Shown: piece after piece, positions 1 through 6,663 of the stretch | Numbering within the stretch: position 1 is the first letter of the stretch | Layout of the letters: each line of letters opens with the position of its first letter | Assembly: GCA_018663485.1 (NCBI GenBank) | Contig: JABJQI010000066.1 | Span: 1-6,862 of the forward strand | Source of the DNA: Opitutia bacterium | GTDB lineage: Bacteria > Verrucomicrobiota > Verrucomicrobiia > Opitutales > Coraliomargaritaceae | Direction of reading: 5' to 3' | DNA: 6,862 nucleotides | Translations under genes and position numbers: made by a program | Notes under the pieces: generated by a model | The model's database searches: none | Seen by the model: only the letters and a program-made list of their open reading frames with translations | What the model was told of the DNA's origin: nothing

Positions 1-151
1 CAATAAAATTAACGCCCGAATCGACCGCGCAATGCAGCGCTGCCATCGAATCAGGGTCGCCTTGTGCACCCCAACTACCTCCGATCGCCCAAGCGCCGAA
101 GCCGATTTCTGAAACGTTCCATCCGAGATTGCCAAATTTACGATATTTCAT
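1..151 (-). CDS. Aldo/keto reductase, N-terminal fragment (cut by window edge)
   Basis: This minus-strand reading frame starts at the ATG complementary to 149-151 and runs off the left edge after about 50 codons without a stop. It begins MKYRKFGNLGWNVSEIGFG and continues through AWAIGGSWGAQ to DSGVNFI. This is the opening of the aldo/keto reductase TIM barrel: the beta-hairpin (R-x-x-G-x-x-G-x-x-V-S), then the first strand with GFGAWAIGG, and the second strand GVNFI, which in the family is normally followed by DTA with the catalytic-site Asp. Family members are cytosolic NADP(H)-dependent reductases of aldehydes and ketones; the substrate cannot be told from this part. An in-frame ATG six codons upstream (complement of 167-169) is an alternative start. 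GGAG lies directly against the chosen ATG, too close to be a normal ribosome-binding site. The gene is divergent from the haem gene at 235. Confidence 0.85.
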   Translation of the reverse strand, partial: MKYRKFGNLGWNVSEIGFGAWAIGGSWGAQGDPDSMAALHCAVDSGVNFI

Positions 152-234
152 CTCCGTAAATCGAATCATGCATCGGCAAAATCACAAGGTGCAAACTCGA
201 CACACGCGTAAACCCTACTCAGAATCAAACAATT
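152..234. promoter_or_regulatory. Divergent intergenic region between aldo/keto reductase and hemY
   Basis: These 83 bp separate two divergently transcribed genes, so promoters for both should lie here or inside the flanking coding ends. I see no convincing -35/-10 pair in either direction. The best on the minus strand is TTGCAC followed 18 bp later by CATGAT, which is weak. There is no AGGAGG-like sequence before the plus-strand ATG at 235. The regulatory role is inferred from the gene arrangement only. Confidence 0.35.
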
Positions 235-1608
235 ATGGACGCTTCCGACCACCATTCAGCGGCAAAGACCTGCATCATCGGTGCCGGCATATCCGGTTTG
301 GCCCGTGCTTGGCAGCTGAAACAGCGCGGCGAATCCTGCACCGTGCTAGAGCAATCAGCCCTCCCCGGCGGAGCAATGCGCAGCCACCGCCAAGGCGACT
401 ATCTGGCAGAAGAAGGGCCAAACTCAATCCTACTCAACAGCCTCGAAATCGAAGCCTTTCTCGACAGTATTCCAGGACTGAACTCCTCCATGATCGAAGC
501 TCGACCAGAAGCGAACAAACGCTTCATCGTGCGCGGCGGCAAACCCCACGTGGTTCCGATGGGTGCTATCTCGGCGATTACCAGCCCGCTTTGGTCATTT
601 GCCGGCAAACTCCGCGTGCTCAAAGAACCATTCGTCAAAGCTGCTGCTGCCGAGGGCGAAGAAAGCGTGGCTGACTTCGCGCGCCGCCGGCTCGGCGACG
701 AGCTTTACCGCTACGCGATCAATCCACTGGTCGGTGGCATCTATGCTGGTGATCCGGAAAAGCTCTCAATCCTGCACGCTTTCCCGAAACTACACGCACT
801 CGACCAGAATCACGGCGGACTCATTCGCGGAAGCATCGCCAAGATGCGAGCCGCGCGTACTGACAAAGGCCCTAAGCCGCGTAAGCGTATCATCTCATTT
901 AAAAATGGCTTGGCAGAACTACCAGAAAAGCTCGCCGCCGCACTCGGCCAATCCGTGCACACCGCCGTATCCATTCGATCGATACGCAAATCTGAAGAAC
1001 AATGGACTGTCGCATGGTCGAGCCCAGACGGCACCACGATCGAGGATAGCTTTGATCGACTCATTTTGACAATTCCCGCACATCGCCTTTCACACCTGCC
1101 CTTCGATGCGGCCCTTCAAGGCGAACTTCGCCGCCTCGATGCAATCGATTATCCGCCGGTCTCAGTGATAAGCCTCGGTTTTAAACGCGCCGACATCGCG
1201 CACCCGATTGACGGTTTCGGCGCACTCGTGCCAGAGTGCGAAGGCCGCAAGATCCTCGGAGTGCTGTTTCCCTCCAGTATCTTTCCGCAACGCGCCCCCA
1301 AAGACGAAGTGCTACTCACCGTATTCGTCGGCGGTGAGCGCCAGCCCGAGTGCGCCACAGCTGACACCAAAACACTCCAAAGAACCGTGCTACCAGAGTT
1401 GGAACAGCTCCTCGGCATCACAGGTGAACCCATTTTCGTGCACCACAAGCACTGGGACAAAGCCATCCCACAATACCAACTCGGCTACGCAGCACAACTC
1501 GCAGATATGGAGCGCATCGAACAGGACCACCACGGCCTCCATCTGGCAGGTAACTACCGAACTGGGATTTCCGTGACCTACTGCCTCGAAGCTGCGCTCA
1601 AACAATAG
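235..1608 (+). CDS. hemY: HemY-type oxygen-dependent protoporphyrinogen/coproporphyrinogen oxidase
   Basis: A 457-residue FAD flavoprotein that performs the six-electron oxidation of protoporphyrinogen IX (or coproporphyrinogen III) to the porphyrin late in haem biosynthesis, using O2. The N-terminal Rossmann FAD motif is clear: CIIGAGISGLARA with GxGxxG at residues 16-21, and the ribose-binding Glu at 39 (TVLEQ). Family signatures follow: GGAMRS, EEGPNSILLNS, and NPLVGGIYAGDPEKLSIL near residues 163-181, typical of PPOX/HemY. The C-terminus closes with GLHLAGNYRTGISV, the second FAD-contact motif. The length matches the family (about 450-470). Some databases label this family hemG (not the flavodoxin-like E. 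coli HemG) or pgoX/cgoX; which porphyrinogen is used cannot be decided here, as no ferrochelatase or other haem gene is adjacent. The start at 235 places the Rossmann strand at residue 13, normal for the family, though no Shine-Dalgarno precedes it. ligA follows 34 bp downstream on the same strand. Confidence 0.93.
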   Translation: MDASDHHSAAKTCIIGAGISGLARAWQLKQRGESCTVLEQSALPGGAMRSHRQGDYLAEEGPNSILLNSLEIEAFLDSIPGLNSSMIEARPEANKRFIVRGGKPHVVPMGAISAITSPLWSFAGKLRVLKEPFVKAAAAEGEESVADFARRRLGDELYRYAINPLVGGIYAGDPEKLSILHAFPKLHALDQNHGGLIRGSIAKMRAARTDKGPKPRKRIISFKNGLAELPEKLAAALGQSVHTAVSIRSIRKSEEQWTVAWSSPDGTTIEDSFDRLILTIPAHRLSHLPFDAALQGELRRLDAIDYPPVSVISLGFKRADIAHPIDGFGALVPECEGRKILGVLFPSSIFPQRAPKDEVLLTVFVGGERQPECATADTKTLQRTVLPELEQLLGITGEPIFVHHKHWDKAIPQYQLGYAAQLADMERIEQDHHGLHLAGNYRTGISVTYCLEAALKQ

Positions 1609-1642
1609 TCCCTCTTTTTTAGAATTCAGCTACGTACGCACT

Positions 1643-3640
1643 ATGCCCAACGCACAAAAAGACATCGCCAAGCTACGCGCCGAAATCGCGAAGCACGACC
1701 AGCTCTACTATAAAGATGCGATCCCTAACATCGACGATCAAGCCTATGACCGACTAAAGGCTGAACTCGCCACACTCGAAGCGGCCAGCCCTGAGTTTAA
1801 TTTCGGCGACTCGCCGACACAATCCGTTGGCGACGATCGCCTCGAAGCTTTCGAGAATTATACGCACCGCGTGCCGATGCTCAGCCTCGACAACACTTAC
1901 AGTGTGGAAGAGCTGATCGAGTTTGGCCACCGTCTCGAAAAACGTTTCCCCGAACAAACACTCAACTATTTGGTCGAGCCGAAGATCGATGGCGTCGCAG
2001 TCAGCCTCACTTACGAGCATGGCAAATTCGTGCGCGCCGTCTCACGCGGCAATGGCGCCGAGGGCGACGATATTACGTCCAACGTCCGCCCGATTGCAGG
2101 ACTCCCCACTACAATCGAAAACGCACCCGACATCCTCGAAGTGCGCGGTGAGATCTATATGCGCCACGAAGAGTTTGAACGCATCAACGCGATCCGTGAA
2201 GCCGAAGGCCAACAACTCTACGCCAATCCGCGCAACCTCGCAGCAGGCACCATCAAGCTACTCGATCCAGCCGAAGCACGGGAGCGCAAACTCGACATGG
2301 TGCTCTACGGCGTGGGCGCATGTGAGCCCGCCCGCTTCTTCAGTCATCAAGCCGAGATTCAAGCAAAGCTCAAAGGCTGGGGCTTCTCTGTTCTGGAAAA
2401 GATCTGGCTGACTGACGGAATTGAACAAGCATGGGCGAATATTGAAGAACTGGATACACTCCGCCAACACTTCACCTACCCGACCGATGGTGCCGTCGTC
2501 AAACTCGACGACTTCCGCCTGCAAGACGAAGCAGGCTTCACCTCCAAAGCCCCGCGTTGGGCAATAGCCTACAAGTTCGAAGCGGAAAGCGCAGAAACCT
2601 TACTCAAAGAAATCAGCCTGCAGATTGGTCGCACCGGAGCCGTGACTCCTGTGGCGATTCTCGAGCCTGTGCAACTCGCAGGCACCACTGTCTCGCGCGC
2701 AACGCTACACAACGAAGACGAAATCCGCCGCAAAGACATTCGTCCTCGCGACACCGTGTTGGTGCAAAAAGCGGGCGAGATCATCCCACAAATTCTAAGT
2801 GTCAATAAAGACAAACGTCCCGCCGACAGCCAACCCTTCGACTTCGGTGCACATTTAGAATCACTCGGTATCGTCGCCGAACGCGATCCCAACGAAGCGG
2901 TCTGGCGCATCACGAGTCAGGACGACCCAATCCGCCAACAACGCGCCCTCCAGCACTTCGCCAGCCGAGCGTGCATGGACATCGAAAACCTCGGAACCGC
3001 AGTGGTCGAGCAACTCGTCTCGCGTGGACTCGCCAAGAACCAAGCCGATCTCTACACGCTCACAGCGGACCAACTACTCGAGCTCGAAAAGTTCGCAGAG
3101 AAGTCCGCCACGAATCTCATCGCTGCGCTCGAAGCGAGTAAGACGCGCGCACTCTGGCAACTCATCCACGGCCTGGGAATTCCTCATGTCGGCAAACAAT
3201 CTGCCAAAGACCTCGAAGCGCACTTCGAATCACTCGATGCGATTGCCAGTGCCACAGAAGAACAACTCGAAGAAGTCGACGGTGTCGGCTCGATCATGGC
3301 TCAAAGCCTGCATGCATGGTTCACCGAACCAGACCATATCACTCTGATTGACCGCCTGCGCGGCTATGGCCTCAATTTCCAATCTACTCGTATTGATACA
3401 AGCGACAGTGAACTCGCTGGTAAGATATTCGTGCTTACTGGGTCGCTGCCAAACCTCACCCGCAGCGAAGCGAGCGCGATGATCGAAAAGGTTGGCGGAC
3501 GCACCAGCTCCAGCGTCAGTAAAAAGACCGACTACGTCATCGCCGGCGAAGCCAGCGGCTCGAAATATGCCAAGGCGGTAAAACTTGGACTTCATATACT
3601 CGATGAAAGCGATTTCCATGAGCTTATAAACACTAACTGA
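1643..3640 (+). CDS. ligA: NAD-dependent DNA ligase LigA (zinc-finger cysteines absent)
   Basis: A 665-residue NAD+-dependent DNA ligase, which seals nicks in replication and repair through a ligase-AMP intermediate. The domain order is standard. The Ia domain (residues 1-65) has HDQLYYKDAIPNIDDQAYD. The adenylation domain follows, with the nucleotidyl lysine K114 in EPKIDG, R135 in SRGNG, E170 in EVRGE, K287 in TDGAVVK and K311 in WAIAYKF. An OB fold (about 315-395) contains QIGRTGAVTPVA and QKAGEIIPQI. HhH repeats (about 435-580) include HGLGIPHVGKQSAKD and VDGVGSIMAQSL. The C-terminal BRCT domain (about 590-665) has GKIFVLTGSLPNLTR and VSKKTDYVIAG. The length fits the family (about 670). 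The odd point is the zinc-finger segment at 404-432: the CxxC and C-x4-C cysteines are replaced by L405, L408, I423 and D428, while H404, G409, W421-R422 and P429 remain. The protein has only two cysteines, both elsewhere. No Shine-Dalgarno is seen before the ATG. Confidence 0.97.
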   Translation: MPNAQKDIAKLRAEIAKHDQLYYKDAIPNIDDQAYDRLKAELATLEAASPEFNFGDSPTQSVGDDRLEAFENYTHRVPMLSLDNTYSVEELIEFGHRLEKRFPEQTLNYLVEPKIDGVAVSLTYEHGKFVRAVSRGNGAEGDDITSNVRPIAGLPTTIENAPDILEVRGEIYMRHEEFERINAIREAEGQQLYANPRNLAAGTIKLLDPAEARERKLDMVLYGVGACEPARFFSHQAEIQAKLKGWGFSVLEKIWLTDGIEQAWANIEELDTLRQHFTYPTDGAVVKLDDFRLQDEAGFTSKAPRWAIAYKFEAESAETLLKEISLQIGRTGAVTPVAILEPVQLAGTTVSRATLHNEDEIRRKDIRPRDTVLVQKAGEIIPQILSVNKDKRPADSQPFDFGAHLESLGIVAERDPNEAVWRITSQDDPIRQQRALQHFASRACMDIENLGTAVVEQLVSRGLAKNQADLYTLTADQLLELEKFAEKSATNLIAALEASKTRALWQLIHGLGIPHVGKQSAKDLEAHFESLDAIASATEEQLEEVDGVGSIMAQSLHAWFTEPDHITLIDRLRGYGLNFQSTRIDTSDSELAGKIFVLTGSLPNLTRSEASAMIEKVGGRTSSSVSKKTDYVIAGEASGSKYAKAVKLGLHILDESDFHELINTN

Positions 3641-3698
3641 TACCAAAACACTGCAATTATATCGAATCATTTGAACCATTCCAATATGCGCATCAGTC

Positions 3699-5315
3699 AT
3701 GAACTTAGAAGCCATTCATCAACTGCTACTTGATCAGCCGCTCGTCGCTCTGTTCGCGATCATTGCATCAGGTCTGCTGCTCGGCAGCATCACCATCAAA
3801 GGGATCAACCTCGGTAGTTCCGGCGTCTTATTTACCGCTCTCCTCGCTGGCCACCTCGGCTATAGCATCCCCGGCGGCATTGGCACGCTCGGCCTCGTAT
3901 TGTTCGTTTATTGCGTAGGCATCGGTGCGGGTGGACGTTTTTTCGCTTCGGTCGCTCGCGAAGGTGCGACACTAGCAAAACTCGCACTCGTCATCGTCAC
4001 GACTGGTGGTGCAATTACTTGGGCAGGCGCAAAGCTCTTAGACCTACCCGCAGATCTGGCGACTGGTATCTTCGCTGGTGCACTGACCAGCACGCCCGCA
4101 CTCGCGGCGGCCACGGAAGGTTTAAAAGACGCCGCCTCTGGCGTCAGTATCGGCTACGGTATCGCCTACCCCTTTGGCCTGATTGGCGTCGTGCTGTTTG
4201 TGCAGCTCTTACCGCGCGTCTTGAAGCACGACCTAGACAAGATCGCCGCAAAACACGAAGTGATGGACAACAAGGATGAACGTGTCGTCACAGTACTGGT
4301 CGAAGTGACTAACCAAAATTTATTCGGCAAAAAAATAGCTGAAGCAGGGATTAACAATCTCAACGCCTGCCAAGTCTCTCGCACCTTCAAACAAGGCCAA
4401 CTCGTGCCACTAAGCTACAATGATGAATTTAGCCAAGGGCAGCTATTACTGTTAGTCGGACTCAGTAAGCAAATCACCATCGCGATAGACACCCTCGGCC
4501 ACCGCAGTAATCGCCACCTATTGAAAGATGTCGAGAACGAGCGCCAGAACCTCCTTGTAACTGAGCATAAGATCGCAGGAAAAACGATCCGTGAGCTTGC
4601 AGCACTCAAACAATACGGCGTCGTCATAACTCGCATTACCCGCAGTGGACTGACTTTCGTGCCAAACACAACTACAGTCATTGAGACTCACGACAGTCTC
4701 ACCACAGTCGGACGCACCGAAGATCTTAAAGTCTTTGCAAAAGCGATCGGCCACCGAAGCACCGCAATCGATTCGACCGACCTACTCTCACTCTCTGTCG
4801 GGCTGACGCTCGGCATCGTCGCTGGCTTGATTCCAATCGGCCTGCCCGGCAGCACGCCGATTACACTAGGCCTCGCCGGTGGCCCACTCTTGGTTGCGCT
4901 CTTGCTCGGGCACTTCGGTAAAGTCGGCCGCATCGTTGGCCATATTCCACGCCCGACCCGCCTGCTATTGCAAGATCTAGGCCTAGTATTCTTCCTCGCC
5001 AACGCTGGCGTCGCAGGCGGCGTTTCGCTAATGGCAACAGTACAACAATATGGCATCACACTGTTTGGACTCGGCATGCTCGTTAGCCTCGTACCGCTGA
5101 TCCTAGCTTGGCCACTGGCTCGCAAGCTCTTTAAACTGGACCCACTCCAAGCCCTCGGCGGTATTTGCGGTGGCATGACATCGACCCCAGCTCTTGGAGC
5201 CATCACTGCGAAAACCGATTCGCAGGTGCCAGTGATCAATTATGTATCCGCCTATCCCGTGGCGTTGATCGTAATGATCCTTATCACCAAAATACTGATT
5301 GGACTGCTGCTTTAA
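3699..5315 (+). CDS. AspT/YidE/YbjL-family membrane exchanger with two RCK_C (TrkA_C) domains
   Basis: A 538-residue inner-membrane transporter built as two homologous membrane halves around a cytosolic centre. The N-terminal half (about residues 14-172) and the C-terminal half (about 362-538) each have about five hydrophobic segments. Both halves carry the same signatures: LLAGHLG at 48-54 against LLLGHFG at 401-407; identical TSTPAL at 130-135 and 494-499; and AYP at 156-158 and 518-520, at similar distances from TSTPAL. The hydrophilic centre has two tandem RCK_C (TrkA_C-like) domains, about 196-268 (VLVEVTNQNLFGKKIAE ... QGQLLLLVG) and 284-350 (LLVTEHKIAGKTIREL ... DSLTTVGRTEDL). This is the architecture of the aspartate:alanine exchanger family. 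Characterised AspT swaps aspartate for alanine, but the YidE/YbjL members have no assigned substrate, so I give no symbol. The start is the first ATG of the frame, 58 bp after ligA, without a clear Shine-Dalgarno. The 3' end faces the transposase gene. Confidence 0.9.
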   Translation: MNLEAIHQLLLDQPLVALFAIIASGLLLGSITIKGINLGSSGVLFTALLAGHLGYSIPGGIGTLGLVLFVYCVGIGAGGRFFASVAREGATLAKLALVIVTTGGAITWAGAKLLDLPADLATGIFAGALTSTPALAAATEGLKDAASGVSIGYGIAYPFGLIGVVLFVQLLPRVLKHDLDKIAAKHEVMDNKDERVVTVLVEVTNQNLFGKKIAEAGINNLNACQVSRTFKQGQLVPLSYNDEFSQGQLLLLVGLSKQITIAIDTLGHRSNRHLLKDVENERQNLLVTEHKIAGKTIRELAALKQYGVVITRITRSGLTFVPNTTTVIETHDSLTTVGRTEDLKVFAKAIGHRSTAIDSTDLLSLSVGLTLGIVAGLIPIGLPGSTPITLGLAGGPLLVALLLGHFGKVGRIVGHIPRPTRLLLQDLGLVFFLANAGVAGGVSLMATVQQYGITLFGLGMLVSLVPLILAWPLARKLFKLDPLQALGGICGGMTSTPALGAITAKTDSQVPVINYVSAYPVALIVMILITKILIGLLL

Positions 5316-5353
5316 GCGACAACAACATGGCTACACCATCTCCGGCAGTTTTC
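5316..5353. other. Convergent intergenic stretch without a recognisable terminator
   Basis: These 38 bp lie between the transporter stop and the left repeat flanking the transposase. Apart from a 4-bp inverted repeat (ATGG/CCAT around CTACA) and a short T run (GCAGTTTTC), I find no stem followed by a U-tract. Either termination is factor-dependent, or the original terminator was displaced by the element inserted here. Confidence 0.4.
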
Positions 5354-5370
5354 TGTCCCGATTAGTATCG
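5354..5370 (+). repeat. Left flanking copy of the TGTCCC..ATTAGT motif
   Basis: TGTCCCGATTAGTATCG lies directly against the transposase stop codon. It matches the 17-bp unit of the array on the other side of the gene (TGTCCCTAATTAGTTGC) at TGTCCC and ATTAGT, with TA reduced to G between them and a diverged tail. Its orientation is the same as the array copies. It probably marks or lies near one end of the mobile element. Confidence 0.55.
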
Positions 5371-6360
5371 TCAGGAAAAGATTCGCCTACGCAGACCTTG
5401 AATCACCGCAAGGTCTCCCCAATTCGAGCCACGCATACCACTGACTTTTGGAGCGTGTTTACGCCCTTGCGACCTCTGCCACGCACCCGTAAAGCCACGT
5501 ACAAAATCCGCAGAACCGAGAATCGCACCATCGGTAAAATACCGCACCCGGCAGCGAAGTATTACCGTCTTCGGCAAGTGACCATCTTCATGATCCAGAA
5601 TCTTCAAGGCACGCTCACGCGTCACTTTAGTCAGCCCAGCTCCCGAGGCATGCTTACCAAAAATTAACATCCGATGCGCGCACAACGCCGAATCGATACG
5701 TTTCACACCGTGATCATTCCAAATATGAATCATCCCCCGCTTCGCCTCTGGCACCCCAGCCACCGCTTCGGCATAGCCGCAAAAACGATAATCCTTCGGA
5801 TCTGCGACTAATCCCGCACGCACAGGATTGAGATCTATGTAAGCAGCCATCGTCTGCAGTGGATTGCCCTTTCCCTCGACAAGTACCGACTTAAAGCGTT
5901 CCGCCCATAAGGTACCGTAACGCTGATGAGATCTATTGTACCAAACCGAAAAACGCTGTTTCACCGCTTTCATAAACTCGGACACATCCGACATCCGCGC
6001 CAACAGCTTTCGTCGGATAGCATCCGCCTCCACCCCACCAGCACACAGTTGCGATTCCATGACTTCAGCCAACTCGACCTGATACCTAGTTGGTTTCGGG
6101 TATAACACCCGAAAGCGTCGCATCAGCTCGGCATCCGAAGCAACCTGATCTCCCATCACCCGGATTAGTACATGAAAATGATTCGACAGGACGCAATACG
6201 TCAGCACTTCCACTCCGCTAAAATCAGCCACCTGCCAGATTATTTTCCGCAGGATCTCCTTCTCACGATCATGGAACAACCGCTCACCATTTACAGCTCG
6301 GGTCATGCAGTGATACACCGCAGTACACCCTCCCCTTACCTTCAAACGTCGCGTCCTCAT
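5371..6360 (-). CDS. REP-associated/IS200-like Y1 (HUH) transposase with C-terminal extension
   Basis: A 329-residue single-strand DNA transposase of the REP-associated tyrosine transposase (RAYT) type. From the ATG at 6360 it begins MRTRRLKVRGGCTAVYHCMTR. The metal-binding HUH motif is HFH at 61-63, in VLSNHFHVLIRV. The segment KQRFSVWYNR-SHQRYGTLWAERFKS is the family's conserved N-R-x-G-x-L-W-x-x-R-F block. The likely nucleophile is Tyr174 in AAYIDLNPVRAGLV, which lines up with the catalytic Tyr of E. coli TnpA-REP (HVDYIYINPVKHG). The chain then continues about 115 residues beyond the compact E. coli protein, with RCRVRYFTDGAILGS and ADFVRGFTG, an extension I associate with Verrucomicrobia/Planctomycetes relatives (recollection). 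No stops or frameshifts are seen, so it may be active. A TTG three codons upstream (6369) is an alternative start. It is convergent with the transporter. Confidence 0.88.
   Translation of the reverse strand: MRTRRLKVRGGCTAVYHCMTRAVNGERLFHDREKEILRKIIWQVADFSGVEVLTYCVLSNHFHVLIRVMGDQVASDAELMRRFRVLYPKPTRYQVELAEVMESQLCAGGVEADAIRRKLLARMSDVSEFMKAVKQRFSVWYNRSHQRYGTLWAERFKSVLVEGKGNPLQTMAAYIDLNPVRAGLVADPKDYRFCGYAEAVAGVPEAKRGMIHIWNDHGVKRIDSALCAHRMLIFGKHASGAGLTKVTRERALKILDHEDGHLPKTVILRCRVRYFTDGAILGSADFVRGFTGAWQRSQGRKHAPKVSGMRGSNWGDLAVIQGLRRRIFS
5393..5416. repeat. Perfect 8-bp inverted repeat (hairpin) in the transposase 3' end
   Basis: AGACCTTG at 5393-5400 and CAAGGTCT at 5409-5416 are perfect complements around an 8-nt loop. 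The structure overlaps the codons for the transposase C-terminus and lies 22 bp inside the left flanking motif. There is no T-tract beside it, so it does not look like an intrinsic terminator. A role as a transposase-binding subterminal hairpin is inferred from its position. Confidence 0.5.
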
Positions 6361-6397
6361 ATTAAACAAGGAAATTCACTTTCACACAATGTCCAGC

Positions 6398-6418
6398 CAG
6401 GCTTTCATATTGAGCCTG
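6398..6418. repeat. 6-bp hairpin abutting the tandem array, upstream of the transposase
   Basis: CAGGCT at 6398-6403 pairs perfectly with AGCCTG at 6413-6418 around a 9-nt loop; the last two bases are the first two of the first 17-bp repeat copy. It lies about 40 bp upstream of the transposase start. Its place next to the repeat mirrors the hairpin near the other end, which suggests a left-end recognition structure, but a 6-bp stem can arise by chance. Confidence 0.35.
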
Positions 6419-6518
6419 TCCCTAATTAGTTGCTGTCCCTAATTAGTTGCTGTCCCTAATTAGTTGCTCCATGTCCCTAATTAGTTGCACTAATTAGTTG
6501 CTTGCCCCAATTAGTTGC
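6417..6518 (+). repeat. Tandem array of the 17-bp unit TGTCCCTAATTAGTTGC
   Basis: Three perfect copies sit head to tail at 6417-6433, 6434-6450 and 6451-6467. After TCCA a fourth perfect copy follows at 6472-6488, then a 5'-truncated copy CTAATTAGTTGC at 6490-6501 and a diverged copy TGCCCCAATTAGTTGC at 6503-6518. The unit contains the 8-bp palindrome CTAATTAG. Decay from left to right suggests the copies nearest the transposase are the newest. A partial copy lies on the far side of the transposase gene (5354-5370). Confidence 0.92.
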
Positions 6519-6660
6519 ATTCTGCCGCAGCACACGCTCGACGTCGCCGCGATGGCGAGCTGAACCGCACGGCCTCCACTTGCTGGCGCCGCATGCATAA
6601 CGCGGGCGAAGGCTAAATTCTATGCGGCATCGAGCAAGCTTGGGGCCTACAACTAAATAA
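6519..6660. other. G+C-rich spacer with short inverted repeats
   Basis: This segment is richer in G+C than the arrays on either side. It contains TGCCGCA (6523-6529) complementary to TGCGGCA (6623-6629), GCCGCAT (6588-6594) complementary to ATGCGGC (6622-6628), and a small stem TCGCC/GGCGA (6544-6548/6554-6558). The first two compete for the same right arm, so one fold cannot use both. It could be a worn structured repeat or a small non-coding element; I do not recognise it. Confidence 0.35.
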
Positions 6661-6663
6661 ACG

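Larger units (their letters stand above)
5354..6433 (-). mobile_element. Putative IS200-like/REP-associated single-gene element
   Basis: A single Y1-transposase gene is bracketed by related direct motifs: TGTCCCGATTAGTATCG at 5354-5370 and TGTCCCTAATTAGTTGC at 6417-6433. Just inside the ends lie two small perfect hairpins, 8-bp stems at 5393-5400/5409-5416 and 6-bp stems at 6398-6403/6413-6418. Elements moved by HUH/Y1 transposases characteristically lack terminal inverted repeats and use subterminal hairpins, which fits this layout. The true ends are not proven; the right end could lie at any array copy up to 6518. The element sits 38 bp past the transporter stop, so it disrupts no visible gene. 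Confidence 0.5.

Noticed and set aside
129..674. A 181-codon plus-strand frame overlapping two genes
   Set aside because: It overlaps both the aldo/keto reductase start and hemY in another frame, and its Arg/Ser/Pro-rich translation is typical of an out-of-frame shadow.
1606..1622. Intrinsic terminator after hemY
   Set aside because: There is a T run (CTCTTTTTTAG) but no stem precedes it, so separation of hemY and ligA transcripts is not supported.
2045..2056. LigA SRGNG in place of the more usual TRGDG as a catalytic defect
   Set aside because: The key Arg135 is retained, and Asn at the Asp position is a mild change, so I do not treat it as evidence of inactivity.
5393..5416. Bidirectional terminator between transporter and transposase
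   Set aside because: The hairpin lies inside the transposase coding end and has no T-tract on either side.
6172..6429. An 85-codon plus-strand frame
   Set aside because: It lies mostly antisense to the well-supported transposase and extends into the repeat array.
6417..6518. CRISPR array
   Set aside because: Units are 17 bp and mostly abut with no unique spacers; there are no cas genes nearby.
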